A stretch of DNA of 63,585 nucleotides from an uncultured Pelagibacteraceae bacterium (GTDB lineage: Bacteria > Pseudomonadota > Alphaproteobacteria > Pelagibacterales > Pelagibacteraceae), in contig CACCFV010000004.1 of NCBI GenBank assembly GCA_902544985.1, positions 1 to 63,585 on the forward strand, written 5' to 3'. The notes beneath the pieces were generated by a model. The model had not been told where the DNA came from, made no database searches, and saw nothing but the letters and a program-made list of their open reading frames with translations. Shown here piece by piece: positions 27,096 to 38,022 of this stretch (the first letter of the stretch is position 1; the number at the start of each line of letters is the position of its first letter). Position numbers and translations under genes: made by a program.

Positions 27096-27887
27096 ATGAT
27101 GATTAAGAAAATTATAGTTATAATAATTACAACTTTCACGCTAGTTTCAAATTTGCATGCTGGTTCTGATGGTGAGCTACTTTTAAAAAAAAATGAACCA
27201 TCTGAAATAAAAGATTGTTCTGAAACTTTTAACAAAGCTTCATTTGCAATTAATCAAGGCTTGGACAAAGTTATTTTTAAACCAGTCGCAAGCGTTTACA
27301 GATTGATGCCTTCTCCTGTTAAAAATGGTGTTAGTAATTCATTAAACAATTTATCAAATTTAGTTACTGTTCCAAATAATCTTCTTCAAGGAGAGTTCGC
27401 TTTAGCTGGAATAAATGCTGGAAGATTTGTAATTAATACAACGGTGGGAATTTTAGGTTTGTTAGATGTTGCATCGTTATTGGGATTTGAAGAGTACACA
27501 AAAGAGGATTATGGACAAAGCCTAGCAGTTCATGGCGTAGGTCCAGGATGCTACTTAGTTTTACCAGTATTAGGACCCACCACAACAAGAGATGCTGTTG
27601 CCTCATTAGCGAATTTTTTTGGAGGTGATGCTTGGTATAATGTAACTGTAAGAAATGACACTCACTACTTTAGAGATGTAGATTATTATTCATCCAAAGT
27701 TACAAGTGGGGTTGATTTTAGAGCTAAAAACTTTGACTCTCTTGAAAATCTAGAAAAAAATTCACTTGATTTTTATGCATCTGTAAAAAGTCTTTATTTA
27801 CAAGATAGGCAGCAAAAAATCTTGAATAGTCAGAAAATTATTGAGACACAAGATGATAGTGATTGGGAAGAAATAGAAACACAATAA
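27096..27887 (+). CDS. mlaA: MlaA/VacJ family phospholipid transport protein
   Basis: Removes mislocalised phospholipids from the outer leaflet of the outer membrane and passes them to MlaC. The 263 residues start with a hydrophobic signal peptide (about 1-22, ending NLHAG) and contain the family blocks FNKASFAINQGLDK, NGVSNSLNNLSNLVTVPNNLLQG, GRFVINTTVGILGLLDVAS and the EDYGQSLAVHGVGPG block. No cysteine lies at the cleavage site, so it seems not to be a lipoprotein, unlike E. coli MlaA. It is followed by mlaC after 12 bases. MlaDEF are not in the window. Confidence 0.92.
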   Translation: MMIKKIIVIIITTFTLVSNLHAGSDGELLLKKNEPSEIKDCSETFNKASFAINQGLDKVIFKPVASVYRLMPSPVKNGVSNSLNNLSNLVTVPNNLLQGEFALAGINAGRFVINTTVGILGLLDVASLLGFEEYTKEDYGQSLAVHGVGPGCYLVLPVLGPTTTRDAVASLANFFGGDAWYNVTVRNDTHYFRDVDYYSSKVTSGVDFRAKNFDSLENLEKNSLDFYASVKSLYLQDRQQKILNSQKIIETQDDSDWEEIETQ

Positions 27888-27899
27888 TTTCATTACTAA

Positions 27900-28490
27900 A
27901 TGATGAAGAAAAAATTGTTAGTATTTTTAATTGTTTTTTTTTCAACTACATTTAATTCATTTTCTTTAGAACCCGATATTTTTGTGCAATCCACTGTCAA
28001 TAGGGCATCTAAATTACTTGGAGAAGATATTTCAAAAAATGAAAAGATTGAAAAATTGAAGATAATTGCAAAAGAAACTGTTGATATCAGAGGTATTGGA
28101 TTTTATACACTTGGAAAGAAAAGAAAATCATTAAACGAACAAGAAAAAAAAAAGTATGCTGAATTATTTGAGAAATATTTTTTAAAAAGTTTTTCAAGCA
28201 GATTAGCAGAATATACTAATCCAGAAATTGATGTCCAAAATAAAGAAAAGCTTAATGAAAATTACACTATCGTAAATAGTATTTTGAAGGCTACTAGTGA
28301 AAGACCAGAGATAAAAATTGATTGGAGAATCTACACAAAAAAACCAGAAAATCCGTTAATCAGAGATTTAATAATTGAGGGCCTAAGTTTAGCAAGAACC
28401 CAAAAAGAGGAGTTTGCCTCAGTTTTAAATTCAAATAATGATGACATTGAAGCTTTATTTAAAGTCTTGGAAGAATTTTCACAGAATTAG
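27900..28490 (+). CDS. mlaC: Periplasmic phospholipid carrier MlaC
   Basis: The soluble shuttle between MlaA and the inner-membrane Mla transporter. The 196 residues have a signal peptide (about 1-22) and the MlaC pattern: ETVDIRGIGFYTLGKKRKSL, KYAELFEKYFLKSFSSRLAEY, then WRIYTKKPENPLIRDLIIEG and the LARTQKEEFASVLNSN helix. ATG codons at 27900 and 27903 are both possible starts. It converges on the tRNA pair downstream of rpoD. Confidence 0.9.
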   Translation: MMKKKLLVFLIVFFSTTFNSFSLEPDIFVQSTVNRASKLLGEDISKNEKIEKLKIIAKETVDIRGIGFYTLGKKRKSLNEQEKKKYAELFEKYFLKSFSSRLAEYTNPEIDVQNKEKLNENYTIVNSILKATSERPEIKIDWRIYTKKPENPLIRDLIIEGLSLARTQKEEFASVLNSNNDDIEALFKVLEEFSQN

Positions 28491-28501
28491 TACTAGTTAA
28501 A

Positions 28502-28578
28502 TGGTGGGCCCGCCAGGACTCGAACCTGGGACCAATACATTATGAGTGTACTGCTCTAACCAACTGAGCTACAGGCCC
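28502..28578 (-). tRNA. tRNA with CAT anticodon (Ile2 or elongator Met)
   Basis: A 77-nt cloverleaf with encoded CCA. The acceptor stem starts GGGCCTG, the anticodon loop is CTCATAA, the D loop is AGTTGGTTA and the T loop TTCGAGT, all canonical. The CAT anticodon reads AUG, or AUA if C34 is modified to lysidine by TilS. The acceptor and the TTGGTC variable region look more like tRNA-Ile2 than elongator Met to me, but this is not certain. It follows tRNA-Val on the rpoD transcript. Confidence 0.93.
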
Positions 28579-28633
28579 TAAATTAAAAGTTAACTTATAT
28601 CAATTTGAAAAATTTATTAAACAAAGAATTTTA

Positions 28634-28708
28634 TGGTGGGCCGTGTTGGTTACGCTCCAACTACCCCTGCAATGTCAATGCAGTACTCTACTATTGAGCT
28701 AACGGCCC
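28634..28708 (-). tRNA. tRNA-Val(GAC) with non-canonical D and T loops
   Basis: 75 nt with encoded CCA. The acceptor (GGGCCGT with ACGGCCC), anticodon (CTGCA with TGCAG) and T stem (GTTGG with CCAAC) pair perfectly; the anticodon loop TTGACAT gives GAC for valine, with A73 as expected. The D loop is only AATAGTA, without the GG pair, and the D stem ends in a G-T pair. The T loop is AGCGTAA in place of the usual TTCGAAT type. The loops seem to have changed together while every stem is intact, so I call it a probable functional gene. Its 5' end is three bases from the rpoD stop. Confidence 0.82.
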
Positions 28709-28711
28709 AAA

Positions 28712-30538
28712 TTAACTTTCTAAGAAACTTTTAAGTTGTTTAGATCTACTAGGATGTTTTAGTTTCCTTAAAGCTTTTGCTTCAATTTGTCGAATTCTTT
28801 CTCTAGTTACTGAGAATTGTAATCCAACTTCTTCTAAAGTGTGGTCTGTATTCATTCCTACTCCAAATCTCATTCTTAAAACTCTTTCTTCTCTTGGAGT
28901 AAGAGTTGATAATATTTTTGTTGTTGCTTCACCTAAATTTGATTTAATTGCTTGCTCTAATGGAGCCAAAGCTTTTGTGTCTTCAATAAAATCTCCTAAA
29001 CTACTGTCTTCCTCATCTCCAACTGGTTTTTCCAGAGAAACTGGCTCTTTAGAAATTTTAAGAACCTTTCTTACTTTGTCTAAAGGCATTCGAAGTTTTT
29101 TTGCTAATTCTTCAGGGGTAGCTTCTCTACCAAACTCACTAAGAATGAGTCTCTGTGTTCTTACAATTTTATTGATTGTTTCAATCATATGTACTGGAAT
29201 TCTTATTGTCCTTGCTTGATCGGCAATTGATCTGGTGATTGCTTGTCTAATCCACCATGTTGCATAAGTAGAAAATTTATATCCTCTTCTATATTCAAAT
29301 TTGTCTACTGCTTTCATAAGTCCAATATTACCCTCCTGAATAAGATCCAAAAATTGAAGGCCTCTATTTGTATATTTTTTTGCTATTGAAATTACCAATC
29401 TCAAGTTTGCCTCTACCATTTCTTTTTTTGCAATTCTAGATTCCTTTTCACCTTTTTGCACTCTGCTCACAAGTTTTTTAAAATCAGTTACTGAAATACC
29501 AAGTTTATGACTTATCTCTATTAATCTCTCTCTTATATTTTTAAATTCCTCTTTATTTTTACTAAAAAACTGCTTCCATAAAGTATTGGTATCCAAAAAT
29601 TTTTTTAGATTAGGGTTAATCTCATTTCCAATATAGAATTTAATAAATTCATTTCTTGGTATTTTTTGATCCATTGCTAGTCTCATTAAATTCCCCTCTA
29701 GAGAAATTATCTTTTTGTTTTCCAAATAATGTTTTTGAACAAGGTCCTCCAAAACCGATGGTGATAATTGGAGTGATTTTATATTTTCTAAAATGTCATT
29801 AACAATTTTTTCATAACCTTTTTCTTTTGAGGTGGAGAAAACTTGTGATTTTAATACACAATCTAATTTTTCTTTTTGATATTTGATTAGCTTACGGTAT
29901 TCTTTTGTGAGCAAATGAACGGTCTTTAAAACTTTTGGTTTAATTTCTGACTCCATTGCAGCAAGAGTTGGGTTAAAATCATCATCACTATCATCGTTCG
30001 AATTGTCATCTTTTTCTTCCTCACCTGCATTTTTTTGTTTAGCACTTGGACCTGTATTCTCATCCTCCATATAATTCGTATCAATATCAATTATTTCTCT
30101 AACAAGAATTTCATCTTTTTGTAATTTTTCGTCCCAATCAAAAAATTGTTGAGCGGTAATTGGACTTTGAGATAAAGCTATTAGCATAACATCTTTTCCT
30201 GCTTCAATTCTTTTTGCTATTGCTATTTCACCTTCTCTGGATAGCAATTCTACACCCCCCATTTCTCTTAAGTACATTCTTATAGGATCGTCACTTTTCT
30301 CTATTGTCTTGCCTTCCTCTTTTGATGAATTTTCTTTTTTTCTTAGTACTTTAAAATCTGATTTTTTTTCTACTAAAACTATTCCTTCATCTAAAATATG
30401 AATAAAAGCTTGTGACAGATTCTCATCTGAGAGATTTCTTTTTCCTAGGGATTTGCTCAACTCCTCATAAGTTATAAATCCTCTGTGGGTACCTCGACCC
30501 ATTAATCTAGCAAATGATTTAGTAATAATTCTTTCCAC
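28712..30538 (-). CDS. rpoD: RNA polymerase primary sigma factor RpoD
   Basis: The housekeeping sigma-70. The 608 residues show region 1.1 ([19 protein letters not shown]), region 1.2 ([11 protein letters not shown]), a non-conserved acidic insert (about 165-190), region 2 ([26 protein letters not shown] then [15 protein letters not shown]), region 3 and region 4 ([14 protein letters not shown] then [17 protein letters not shown]). It is downstream of yqeY and dnaG, the alphaproteobacterial macromolecular-synthesis arrangement, with two tRNAs following. Confidence 0.98.
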   Translation of the reverse strand: MERIITKSFARLMGRGTHRGFITYEELSKSLGKRNLSDENLSQAFIHILDEGIVLVEKKSDFKVLRKKENSSKEEGKTIEKSDDPIRMYLREMGGVELLSREGEIAIAKRIEAGKDVMLIALSQSPITAQQFFDWDEKLQKDEILVREIIDIDTNYMEDENTGPSAKQKNAGEEEKDDNSNDDSDDDFNPTLAAMESEIKPKVLKTVHLLTKEYRKLIKYQKEKLDCVLKSQVFSTSKEKGYEKIVNDILENIKSLQLSPSVLEDLVQKHYLENKKIISLEGNLMRLAMDQKIPRNEFIKFYIGNEINPNLKKFLDTNTLWKQFFSKNKEEFKNIRERLIEISHKLGISVTDFKKLVSRVQKGEKESRIAKKEMVEANLRLVISIAKKYTNRGLQFLDLIQEGNIGLMKAVDKFEYRRGYKFSTYATWWIRQAITRSIADQARTIRIPVHMIETINKIVRTQRLILSEFGREATPEELAKKLRMPLDKVRKVLKISKEPVSLEKPVGDEEDSSLGDFIEDTKALAPLEQAIKSNLGEATTKILSTLTPREERVLRMRFGVGMNTDHTLEEVGLQFSVTRERIRQIEAKALRKLKHPSRSKQLKSFLES

Positions 30539-30605
30539 AGCAATTTAAGTTAAAGAGACTTATATAATATCAAATTAGCAAAAATCTATTGCTAATTTAT
30601 TCAGA

Positions 30606-32381
30606 TTAGTTGGTTTTTCTCTCATTTTTTAGCTCTTTTAGCTCATTAAATGTTGTTTCACTTAAATCCTCTGAAAACTTCGATTCTAATTCTAGGATTC
30701 TTAATTCTAAATCATGATTAAATAAATCTTTTGAAATATCATCCAGTAGCTCTATCACTTGATTGTCACTTTTAGGTTTATTTTTAAGAATATGTTTTAT
30801 TGGCGCAAACTTATTTATCTTTTCTAGCAATTGTTTATCAAAATTGAGTTTTTCAATATCGATAGTTTCATTTGATTTCAACTTATCAATTACTGAATTG
30901 AATATTTGCTTATTAATTTCTGTAAATAATTTGATATTTTCTACTAAATGAGTGTTTGATTGAAAAAGAGATAAATTATTCAAGAGCAAATATAATAAAG
31001 AAAACTCTTTTAACTCAACGGCACTAATTCCCTGACTATCATTATAAAATTTTTGTGTTGATTCAAGTGATTTTACTTTTTTAACAGAAAACTTATTCTT
31101 ATTTTGATTGAAATGAGGTGTTAATTCTGCAATTTTTTCTAAAAAAAATTCAAGAACATACTTTTTAATAAAATTATCTTTAATTGTATTAGCTATTGAT
31201 CTAAGTTTTTTCTCAAATATTGCCATAGAAGAGGGATTATTTTCAGTTTGTTTTTTATAATGACTGAAAATAAATTGATGAATTGGTAATTTGCTCTGCT
31301 TTGTAAAATCTAAAAAATAGTTTTTACCATTTTTATTTACAAAACTATCGGGGTCTTCTTTATCTGGTAAAAACAAAAAAGATATTTGTTTTTCAGGTTT
31401 TAATTCTTTAATAGAATTTTCTGCAGCTCTTAAGGCAGCTTTGTAGCCACTCTCATCCCCATCAAAACAAATTATAATGTCATCAAAGAACTGATTTAAT
31501 GTTAAAATTTGTTTATCAGTTAAAGAAGTGCCAAGATTTGCAACAACGTTTTCAACTTCATTTTTACTTAAACCAACTACGTCCATATAACCTTCAACTA
31601 AAAAAATATGATCTAACTTATTAGATAATTTTCTTGCTCTGTCTAAATTATAAAGATTTGAACCTTTTTTGAAAAAATTTGTCTCCGGTGAATTAATATA
31701 TTTTGCTAAATAATCTGAATTTTCTATTATTCTACCACCCAAAGCAATTGGTTGTCCTGAAATATTGTTAATTGGAAATATCAATCTTCCTCTGAATCTT
31801 TCTACACAAGTTTTTTTCTTTTCATCAAAATAAAATAAACCACTTTCTAATAAAGTCTTTTCACTAAATTCCTTTTTAAGTTCATCAAATAAACTTGAAT
31901 TTTTTTCAACAAAACCGATTTTAAATTTTTTAACTTCCTCTTTGCCTAATGATCTATTCTTTAAATAATCTCTGGCGTTTGAGAGTTTTTCATTTTTTAA
32001 TAGCTGATAATGATAATAATCAACATATTTGCTATAAATTGATAAATACTCTTTCCAATTTTTTTCTCTCTCTTCATCTTGTTTTGTAAATAGATATGGT
32101 TGCATTCCTGCAATATTAGCAAGATATTTTACTGCTTCTCCAAACCTTAAGTTTTGAGTTTTCATAACAAAATCAAAAATATTTCCATGCTCTGAAGTTG
32201 CGAAGCAATGATAAAATTCTTTTTCATCATTAACTGTAAAGGAAGGGGTTTTCTCATTTTTAAACGGTGAAAGTCCAACAAACTCCTTTCCTCTTTTTTT
32301 TAAAGCTACAACTTTTGAAACAACACTAGAAACTTTAAGACGAGTTTTAATTTCATCTAGATATTCCTTTGGATATTTCAT
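30606..32381 (-). CDS. dnaG: DNA primase DnaG
   Basis: Makes RNA primers at the replication fork. The 591 residues have an N-terminal CHC2-type domain, a TOPRIM domain (FLVEGYMDVVGL, CFDGDESGYKAA, LPDKEDPD) and a divergent C-terminal helicase-binding region. In the zinc domain the usual CPFH is SPFK and HCFGCG is HCFATS, so three of the four expected zinc ligands are missing while the EKTPSF loop is kept. The start abuts yqeY by one-base overlap; rpoD follows after 67 bases. Confidence 0.95.
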   Translation of the reverse strand: MKYPKEYLDEIKTRLKVSSVVSKVVALKKRGKEFVGLSPFKNEKTPSFTVNDEKEFYHCFATSEHGNIFDFVMKTQNLRFGEAVKYLANIAGMQPYLFTKQDEEREKNWKEYLSIYSKYVDYYHYQLLKNEKLSNARDYLKNRSLGKEEVKKFKIGFVEKNSSLFDELKKEFSEKTLLESGLFYFDEKKKTCVERFRGRLIFPINNISGQPIALGGRIIENSDYLAKYINSPETNFFKKGSNLYNLDRARKLSNKLDHIFLVEGYMDVVGLSKNEVENVVANLGTSLTDKQILTLNQFFDDIIICFDGDESGYKAALRAAENSIKELKPEKQISFLFLPDKEDPDSFVNKNGKNYFLDFTKQSKLPIHQFIFSHYKKQTENNPSSMAIFEKKLRSIANTIKDNFIKKYVLEFFLEKIAELTPHFNQNKNKFSVKKVKSLESTQKFYNDSQGISAVELKEFSLLYLLLNNLSLFQSNTHLVENIKLFTEINKQIFNSVIDKLKSNETIDIEKLNFDKQLLEKINKFAPIKHILKNKPKSDNQVIELLDDISKDLFNHDLELRILELESKFSEDLSETTFNELKELKNERKTN

Positions 32382-32842
32382 TATTTATTTAATAATTCTT
32401 TTAACAAGGCGCCTGCTTTTGAAAAATCAATTTCATCAGCATGCTTTTTTTTTAATTCACCCATTACTTTTCCCATGTCTTTAATAGAACTTGCACCTAA
32501 TTTAAAAATAGTTTCCTTACATATCTTTTTAGTCTCTTCATCATTAAGCTGCTTAGGTAGAAAACTTGATAGAATATTAAATTCGTTTTGCTCAATTTCT
32601 AGAAGATCAGAGCGATTATTTTTTTTATAAATATCGATTGATTCGGTTCTTTGTTTCATCATCCTTTTTAATAATTTTTTTATATCTTCATCACCTGTTT
32701 CTTTTTTGTTAGGACCAGACCTGTTAGAAATATCGAGATCCTTAATTGATGATAAAATTAACCTATAAGTTGAGATTTTTGTTTTATCTTTAGATTTTAA
32801 AGCATTTTTATATTCAGTTTCGATTGTTACTTTTAATGACAT
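32381..32842 (-). CDS. yqeY: GatB/YqeY domain protein
   Basis: A 153-residue protein of the YqeY family, related to the tail domain of GatB, possibly involved in tRNA-dependent amidation or tRNA binding; the precise role is not established. Helical throughout, with DTKISTYRLILSSIKDLDI-like start, DIKKLLKRMMKQRTESI and the closing IKDMGKVMGELKKKHADEIDFSKAG motif. It is the first gene of the yqeY-dnaG-rpoD run and divergent from carA. Confidence 0.9.
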   Translation of the reverse strand: MSLKVTIETEYKNALKSKDKTKISTYRLILSSIKDLDISNRSGPNKKETGDEDIKKLLKRMMKQRTESIDIYKKNNRSDLLEIEQNEFNILSSFLPKQLNDEETKKICKETIFKLGASSIKDMGKVMGELKKKHADEIDFSKAGALLKELLNK

Positions 32843-32967
32843 AATTTTTAATCTACTTTAAAGAAAAAATTCTTCAAAAGAAAAATTGTTTTTTTACAAT
32901 TTTATAATACATCTCTGTTGCGATAATAAATCAATTATTGTATTAACCTCTAACTTATGAGTTGTAA
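32843..32967. promoter_or_regulatory. Divergent yqeY / carA control region
   Basis: These 125 bases must hold both outward promoters. I see a consensus-like TATAAT at 32903-32908 on the plus strand but no good -35 at 17 bases. An AT-only inverted repeat (AAAATTGT, then ACAATTTT) lies at about 32882-32903; its base composition makes chance likely. No riboswitch or pyrimidine-box motif was recognised. Confidence 0.3.
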
Positions 32968-34161
32968 TTGACTAAAAAAGTAAAAAAAACTCACTCAAAA
33001 AATTCTCAAAAAAACACAGGTATTTTAGTTTTAGAAAACAAAAAGATTTTTAGAGGTATTGGAATTGGATACCAGGGAGAGGCTACTGGTGAGGTTTGCT
33101 TTAATACCTCATTAACTGGATACCAAGAAATAATATCGGATCCATCTTATGCTGGACAAATAATAAACTTTACCTTTCCTCACATTGGAAATGTAGGAAC
33201 AAATAAAGAAGATTTTGAATCTGATAGAATTTGGACTAAAGGAGTTATTTTTAATTCTGAGATAACATCGCCGTCAAATTATAGATCTTTTCAACATTTG
33301 GATGCTTGGTTAAAAAAAAATAAGATAGTTGGAATTACTGGACTTGATACAAGAAGTTTAACGAATTTTATAAGAGACAAAGGTGCTCCAAAAGGAACCA
33401 TAGCTTACTCAAATAAAAGTAAATTTCATATTAACAAACTTATTAATTCTACGATTAAATGGAGTGGGCTAAAAAATTTAGATCTAGCAGAAAAAGTTAC
33501 CACGCAAAAAAATTATGTTTGGAAAGGACTTAAAACTTGGAGAAAAGAACATGGCTATAGAAAAAATAATCAAAATTCATTTCATGTGGTGGCCATAGAT
33601 TATGGAATAAAAAAAAATATTTTAAGATATTTTTCTGATTTTAAATGTAAAGTTACTGTGGTTTCTTGCAAAACATCTGCAGAAAAAATTTTATCTCTTA
33701 AACCTAATGGTGTTTTTTTATCTAATGGACCTGGAGATCCAGCTGCAACAGGAAAATACGCAATTCAGATAATTCAAAATCTTATTAAAAAGAAAATACC
33801 ATTATTTGGTATTTGCCTTGGTCATCAGATACTCGCACTTGCATTGGGTGGTAAAACAAAAAAAATGAAATTAGGTCATAGAGGAGCAAATCATCCAGTT
33901 AAAAATTTAATTAGTGAAAATGTGGAAATCACTAGCCAAAATCATGGTTTTGAAGTTGTAAGAGAAAACTTACCAAAAAATATTCAGATTACTCATAAAT
34001 CATTGTTCGATAATAGTATCGAGGGAATAAGATTAAAGAATAATCCTGTATTCTCAGTTCAATATCACCCAGAGTCAAACCCCGGACCACAAGATAGTGT
34101 CTATTTATTCCAGGAATTTATTAACAACATGAAAAAAAATGCCAAAAAGAAAAGATCTTAA
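32968..34161 (+). CDS. carA: Carbamoyl-phosphate synthase small subunit
   Basis: The glutaminase subunit that feeds ammonia to CarB for arginine and pyrimidine synthesis. The 397 residues begin at a TTG and carry a Lys-rich extension of about 17 residues before the conserved [17 protein letters not shown]. The class I amidotransferase domain shows FLSNGPGDP, the nucleophile [15 protein letters not shown] and [10 protein letters not shown]. It overlaps carB by 23 bases. The start is uncertain because of the non-ATG codon. Confidence 0.95.
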   Translation: MTKKVKKTHSKNSQKNTGILVLENKKIFRGIGIGYQGEATGEVCFNTSLTGYQEIISDPSYAGQIINFTFPHIGNVGTNKEDFESDRIWTKGVIFNSEITSPSNYRSFQHLDAWLKKNKIVGITGLDTRSLTNFIRDKGAPKGTIAYSNKSKFHINKLINSTIKWSGLKNLDLAEKVTTQKNYVWKGLKTWRKEHGYRKNNQNSFHVVAIDYGIKKNILRYFSDFKCKVTVVSCKTSAEKILSLKPNGVFLSNGPGDPAATGKYAIQIIQNLIKKKIPLFGICLGHQILALALGGKTKKMKLGHRGANHPVKNLISENVEITSQNHGFEVVRENLPKNIQITHKSLFDNSIEGIRLKNNPVFSVQYHPESNPGPQDSVYLFQEFINNMKKNAKKKRS

Positions 34162-37100
34162 AAAAATTTTAGTTGTAGGTGCTGGACCAATTATTATTGG
34201 TCAAGCTTGTGAATTTGATTATTCAGGAACCCAAGCTTGTAAGGCATTAAAAGATGAGGGTTATAAAGTTGTATTGATTAATTCAAATCCAGCAACAATT
34301 ATGACAGATCCGGATGTTGCAGATAAAACTTTTATTGAGCCTATTACTTTAGAAGTTTTAGAAAAAATTCTCAAAAAAGAAAAACCAGATGCAATTCTTC
34401 CAACCATGGGTGGCCAGACCGCTCTTAACCTCGCAATGGAGGCAGAGAAAAAAGGAATTTTAAAAAAATATAAAATCGAATTAATTGGTGCAAAATCAAA
34501 AGCTATTTCCAATGCAGAAGATAGAAAAAAATTTAGAAAAAACATGATTGATATTGGTTTAGATCTTCCGAAATCTGAGATCGTAAACAATATAAATCAA
34601 GCATCAAAAGTTTTGAATAAAATTGGTCTGCCAGCAATAATTAGGCCAGCTTTTACGCTTGGGGGTTTAGGAGGAGGAATAGCAAAAAACAATAAGGATT
34701 ACCTAAAAATTATCAAAAATGGTTTACACGAGTCTCCGGTAAGCCAAGTACTTGTAGAAGAGTGCTTAGAAGGATGGAAAGAATTTGAAATGGAGGTTGT
34801 AAGAGATAAAAAAGATAATTGTATAATCATTTGTTCGATAGAAAATGTAGATCCAATGGGAATACATACGGGAGACTCAGTTACAGTTGCTCCCGCATTG
34901 ACATTAACTGACAAAGAATATCAAGTAATGCGAAATGCTTCTATTGCATGTTTAAGAAAAATTGGAGTTGAGACAGGTGGTTCAAATGTTCAATTTGCAA
35001 TAAATCCTAAAAACGGGCGAATGGTAATAATTGAGATGAACCCTAGAGTATCAAGATCATCAGCCCTTGCATCAAAAGCAACTGGATTTCCCATAGCTAA
35101 AGTTGCTGCAAAACTTGCAGTCGGATATACATTGGATGAATTAAAAAATGAAATTACCAAAGTTACTCCAGCATCATTTGAACCAAGTATAGATTATGTA
35201 GTAACCAAAATTCCAAGATTTACTTTTGAAAAATTTTCAACATCTCCAGCAATTTTAGGCACATCAATGAAATCAGTTGGGGAAGCAATGGCAATCGGAA
35301 GAAACTTTAAAGAATCTCTTCAAAAAGCATTGATCTCTCTTGAGACTGGTTTCTCAGGATTAGACAGAATATTTGATCTAAACAAAAAACAAATTGAAAA
35401 AAAACTAAGAGAAAATATTCCAAATAAAATCTTACTTGTTGCTGAAGCAATGAGGAAAAAAATCAATATTAAAAGAATTTATAGTTTATCAAAAATCGAC
35501 CCTTGGTTCTTAAACCAAATTAAAGAAATAATAGATAATGAAATTAAGATCAAAAACAATGGATTACCTAAAAATTTTGATGATTTTAACCGAATAAAAT
35601 CAATAGGTTTTTCAGATAAAAAGCTTTCAGAGCTGTCAAATTTATCTGAAGATATTGTGAGAAAAAAAAGAACTGCACTTAAAATTTTACCAGTATTTAA
35701 AAAAGTTGATACTTGTGCTGCAGAATTCAAATCTTTTACACCATACATGTACTCAACATATCAAAGAAATTTCTCAATAAATTCAGAGTGTGAAGCTGAC
35801 CCATCTGTTAAGAAAAAAATTATAATATTAGGTGGAGGGCCTAATAGAATAGGACAAGGAATAGAATTTGATTATTGCTGTTGTCAAGCCAGTTTTGCTT
35901 TAAAAGCTGCTGGTTTTGAGACTATAATGGTTAATTGTAATCCAGAAACTGTCTCAACAGATTATGACACGAGCGATAGATTATATTTTGAGCCTTTGAA
36001 GGAAGAATATGTGTTCAACATTATAAAGAGAGAGAAGAATAAAGGGAATTTAGTCGGTATCATTACGCAATTTGGTGGGCAAACTCCAATTAAATTAGCA
36101 AAATTTTTACATGATAATAATCTCCCAATTTTAGGAACTCAATACTCATCTATTGATCTAGCAGAAGATAGGGATAGATTTAGAAAACTTTTAGAAAAAT
36201 TAAATTTAAATCAAGCTGAAAGTGGAATCGCAAAAAATTTCAAACAAGCAATTGAAATATCTGAAAAAATTGGTTTACCTTTAATGGTTAGACCCTCTTA
36301 TGTTCTTGGAGGAAGAGCGATGGAAATTGTTTATGAAAAAAGCCAATTAAAAAATTTTGTTGATGAAGCCTTTAAAGCAGCAGAAAAAAATCCAATTCTT
36401 ATTGACAAATTTTTAGATCATGCAATGGAAGTGGATGTTGATGCTATATCCGATGGTAAAGAAGTGCATGTGGCTGGGATAATGCAGCATATAGAAGAAG
36501 CAGGAATTCATTCTGGGGACTCGGCTTGCAGCTTACCACCAGTTTCAATAAAACCTTTTTTAATAAAAGAAATTGAAAAGCAAACAAAAAATTTAGCTAT
36601 AGCCCTTAAAGTAAAAGGTTTCATGAATGTTCAATATGCAGTTAAGAAAGATGAAATTTTTGTTATTGAAGTTAACCCTAGGGCTAGTCGGACTGTTCCT
36701 TTTGTCTCAAAAGCTAAAGGAATACCATTGGCAAAGATAGCTTCGAGAGTTATGGCTGGTGAGAAACTTTCAAGATTTAATTTAAAAGATAAATCTAAAG
36801 GAATGTTTGCCGTAAAAGAGGCTGTTTTTCCTTTTAATAAATTTCCTAATAGTGATTTATTGTTAGGTCCAGAAATGAAATCAACTGGAGAAGTGATGGG
36901 ATTTGATAAAAATTTTGGAATGGCATACGCAAAAAGCCAGATAGCATCGTCTAATTCGTTACCCACAAAAGGACTGGCTTTTTTATCATTAAAAGACTCT
37001 CATAAAGATGAAGGAATAGGGCTTGCAAAAGAACTTTTAAAACTAAATTTTAGTTTGTGTGCCACAAAAGGGACTGCTGAATATATTCAAAAACATGGCA

Positions 37101-37363
37101 TGAGTTGTAAAATTATAAATAAAGTAAGTAGTGGGTCACCTCATATCGTTGATGTTCTCGACTCCAAAAAAATTGCATTAGTAATAAACACTGGTGGAGG
37201 CAATACAGAACACAGATTAAGAGATGCTATTGCTTTAAGAAGAGCAACACTTAAAAACAAAGTGCCCTACTGCACAAATATGTCAACAGCACTAGCATGT
37301 ATTGAGGGTATTAAATCACTTAAAACAAAAAAATTAGAGGTGACGTCTCTACAAAATATTTAA
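34139..37363 (+). CDS. carB: Carbamoyl-phosphate synthase large subunit
   Basis: The 1074-residue synthetase subunit, exactly the usual length. Two homologous ATP-grasp halves start with [23 protein letters not shown] and [20 protein letters not shown], each with the ARP-type [12 protein letters not shown] or [12 protein letters not shown] loop and [17 protein letters not shown] or [17 protein letters not shown] blocks. The C-terminal MGS-like allosteric domain begins near [15 protein letters not shown]. Its stop shares a TTAA with the convergent oxygenase gene. Confidence 0.98.
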   Translation: MPKRKDLKKILVVGAGPIIIGQACEFDYSGTQACKALKDEGYKVVLINSNPATIMTDPDVADKTFIEPITLEVLEKILKKEKPDAILPTMGGQTALNLAMEAEKKGILKKYKIELIGAKSKAISNAEDRKKFRKNMIDIGLDLPKSEIVNNINQASKVLNKIGLPAIIRPAFTLGGLGGGIAKNNKDYLKIIKNGLHESPVSQVLVEECLEGWKEFEMEVVRDKKDNCIIICSIENVDPMGIHTGDSVTVAPALTLTDKEYQVMRNASIACLRKIGVETGGSNVQFAINPKNGRMVIIEMNPRVSRSSALASKATGFPIAKVAAKLAVGYTLDELKNEITKVTPASFEPSIDYVVTKIPRFTFEKFSTSPAILGTSMKSVGEAMAIGRNFKESLQKALISLETGFSGLDRIFDLNKKQIEKKLRENIPNKILLVAEAMRKKINIKRIYSLSKIDPWFLNQIKEIIDNEIKIKNNGLPKNFDDFNRIKSIGFSDKKLSELSNLSEDIVRKKRTALKILPVFKKVDTCAAEFKSFTPYMYSTYQRNFSINSECEADPSVKKKIIILGGGPNRIGQGIEFDYCCCQASFALKAAGFETIMVNCNPETVSTDYDTSDRLYFEPLKEEYVFNIIKREKNKGNLVGIITQFGGQTPIKLAKFLHDNNLPILGTQYSSIDLAEDRDRFRKLLEKLNLNQAESGIAKNFKQAIEISEKIGLPLMVRPSYVLGGRAMEIVYEKSQLKNFVDEAFKAAEKNPILIDKFLDHAMEVDVDAISDGKEVHVAGIMQHIEEAGIHSGDSACSLPPVSIKPFLIKEIEKQTKNLAIALKVKGFMNVQYAVKKDEIFVIEVNPRASRTVPFVSKAKGIPLAKIASRVMAGEKLSRFNLKDKSKGMFAVKEAVFPFNKFPNSDLLLGPEMKSTGEVMGFDKNFGMAYAKSQIASSNSLPTKGLAFLSLKDSHKDEGIGLAKELLKLNFSLCATKGTAEYIQKHGMSCKIINKVSSGSPHIVDVLDSKKIALVINTGGGNTEHRLRDAIALRRATLKNKVPYCTNMSTALACIEGIKSLKTKKLEVTSLQNI

Positions 37364-38022
37364 TCAACCTTCCAATCAGTTTTAAATGTAACATAATTGA
37401 CTTGAATACATCGTCTTTCTTTAACAATTTTTTTCTTTTCCATTCCGTGCCATGTATTTGGACCGCTTGTAAATAAATAACCATAATTATGTTTGTAGGG
37501 AACTGTTTTAACTTTTTCTAATTTTTCATTATAAAAATCAGTGCCAAGTTCCTCTGATTCATTTGCATTATTTACAAAAATAAGTCCTGACATTAATTTT
37601 TCTTTAATGTCACAGTGAGGCTTTAACCAAAAACCTTCACGATCACAAATAACTTCAAGTCTGACATATGAACCCGATAAATCTTTATTAATCATTTTGG
37701 AGATCGTTTCGCATGTTTCTTTGGATTGAAGTTCATTAATGAATTGTACTAAATGTGGAAATTGAGAAGCATTTTCTTTTGTAACAAAACATCTAAATTT
37801 TATTGCCTTACCGCCTGAAGCTATGCCTTTTCTAAATTCGGCGGCACCACCATCAATTGCCCTTGTGCCATCATAATTGAGATTATGTTTGCTTACATCG
37901 GGAATGTCTGCATCTTCTATTTCTTTAATAGCTTCTTCACTTAAAGCATTATTATATTCCCAGTGATTAAATGGGAATTCATACTTTTTTGAGTTTTTCA
38001 ATATAGAATTAAGAAAAGTCAT
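37360..38022 (-). CDS. 2-oxoglutarate/Fe(II)-dependent oxygenase-like protein
   Basis: 220 residues with the double-stranded beta-helix signature: a [10 protein letters not shown] segment giving the HxD iron ligands, [12 protein letters not shown] giving the distal His, and the RRCIQVNYV arginine that would bind 2-oxoglutarate. The substrate is unknown. The preceding [14 protein letters not shown] is typical of prolyl-hydroxylase-like small oxygenases. It overlaps the end of the ELM1-family gene by 14 bases, so the two are probably co-transcribed, and it converges on carB. Confidence 0.75.
   Translation of the reverse strand: MTFLNSILKNSKKYEFPFNHWEYNNALSEEAIKEIEDADIPDVSKHNLNYDGTRAIDGGAAEFRKGIASGGKAIKFRCFVTKENASQFPHLVQFINELQSKETCETISKMINKDLSGSYVRLEVICDREGFWLKPHCDIKEKLMSGLIFVNNANESEELGTDFYNEKLEKVKTVPYKHNYGYLFTSGPNTWHGMEKKKIVKERRCIQVNYVTFKTDWKVD

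Noticed and set aside
28634..28708. tRNA-Val as a simple pseudogene
   Set aside because: All stems pair, CCA is encoded and the anticodon arm is perfect; the changes are confined to two interacting loops. Not excluded without expression data.
28839..29219. 126-residue plus-strand frame opposite rpoD
   Set aside because: Antisense to the highly conserved sigma regions 2-4; no domain or ribosome site, so a shadow frame.
32882..32903. Inverted repeat between yqeY and carA as terminator
   Set aside because: The flanking genes diverge, so no transcript ends there, and the repeat is nearly all A/T, easily expected by chance.
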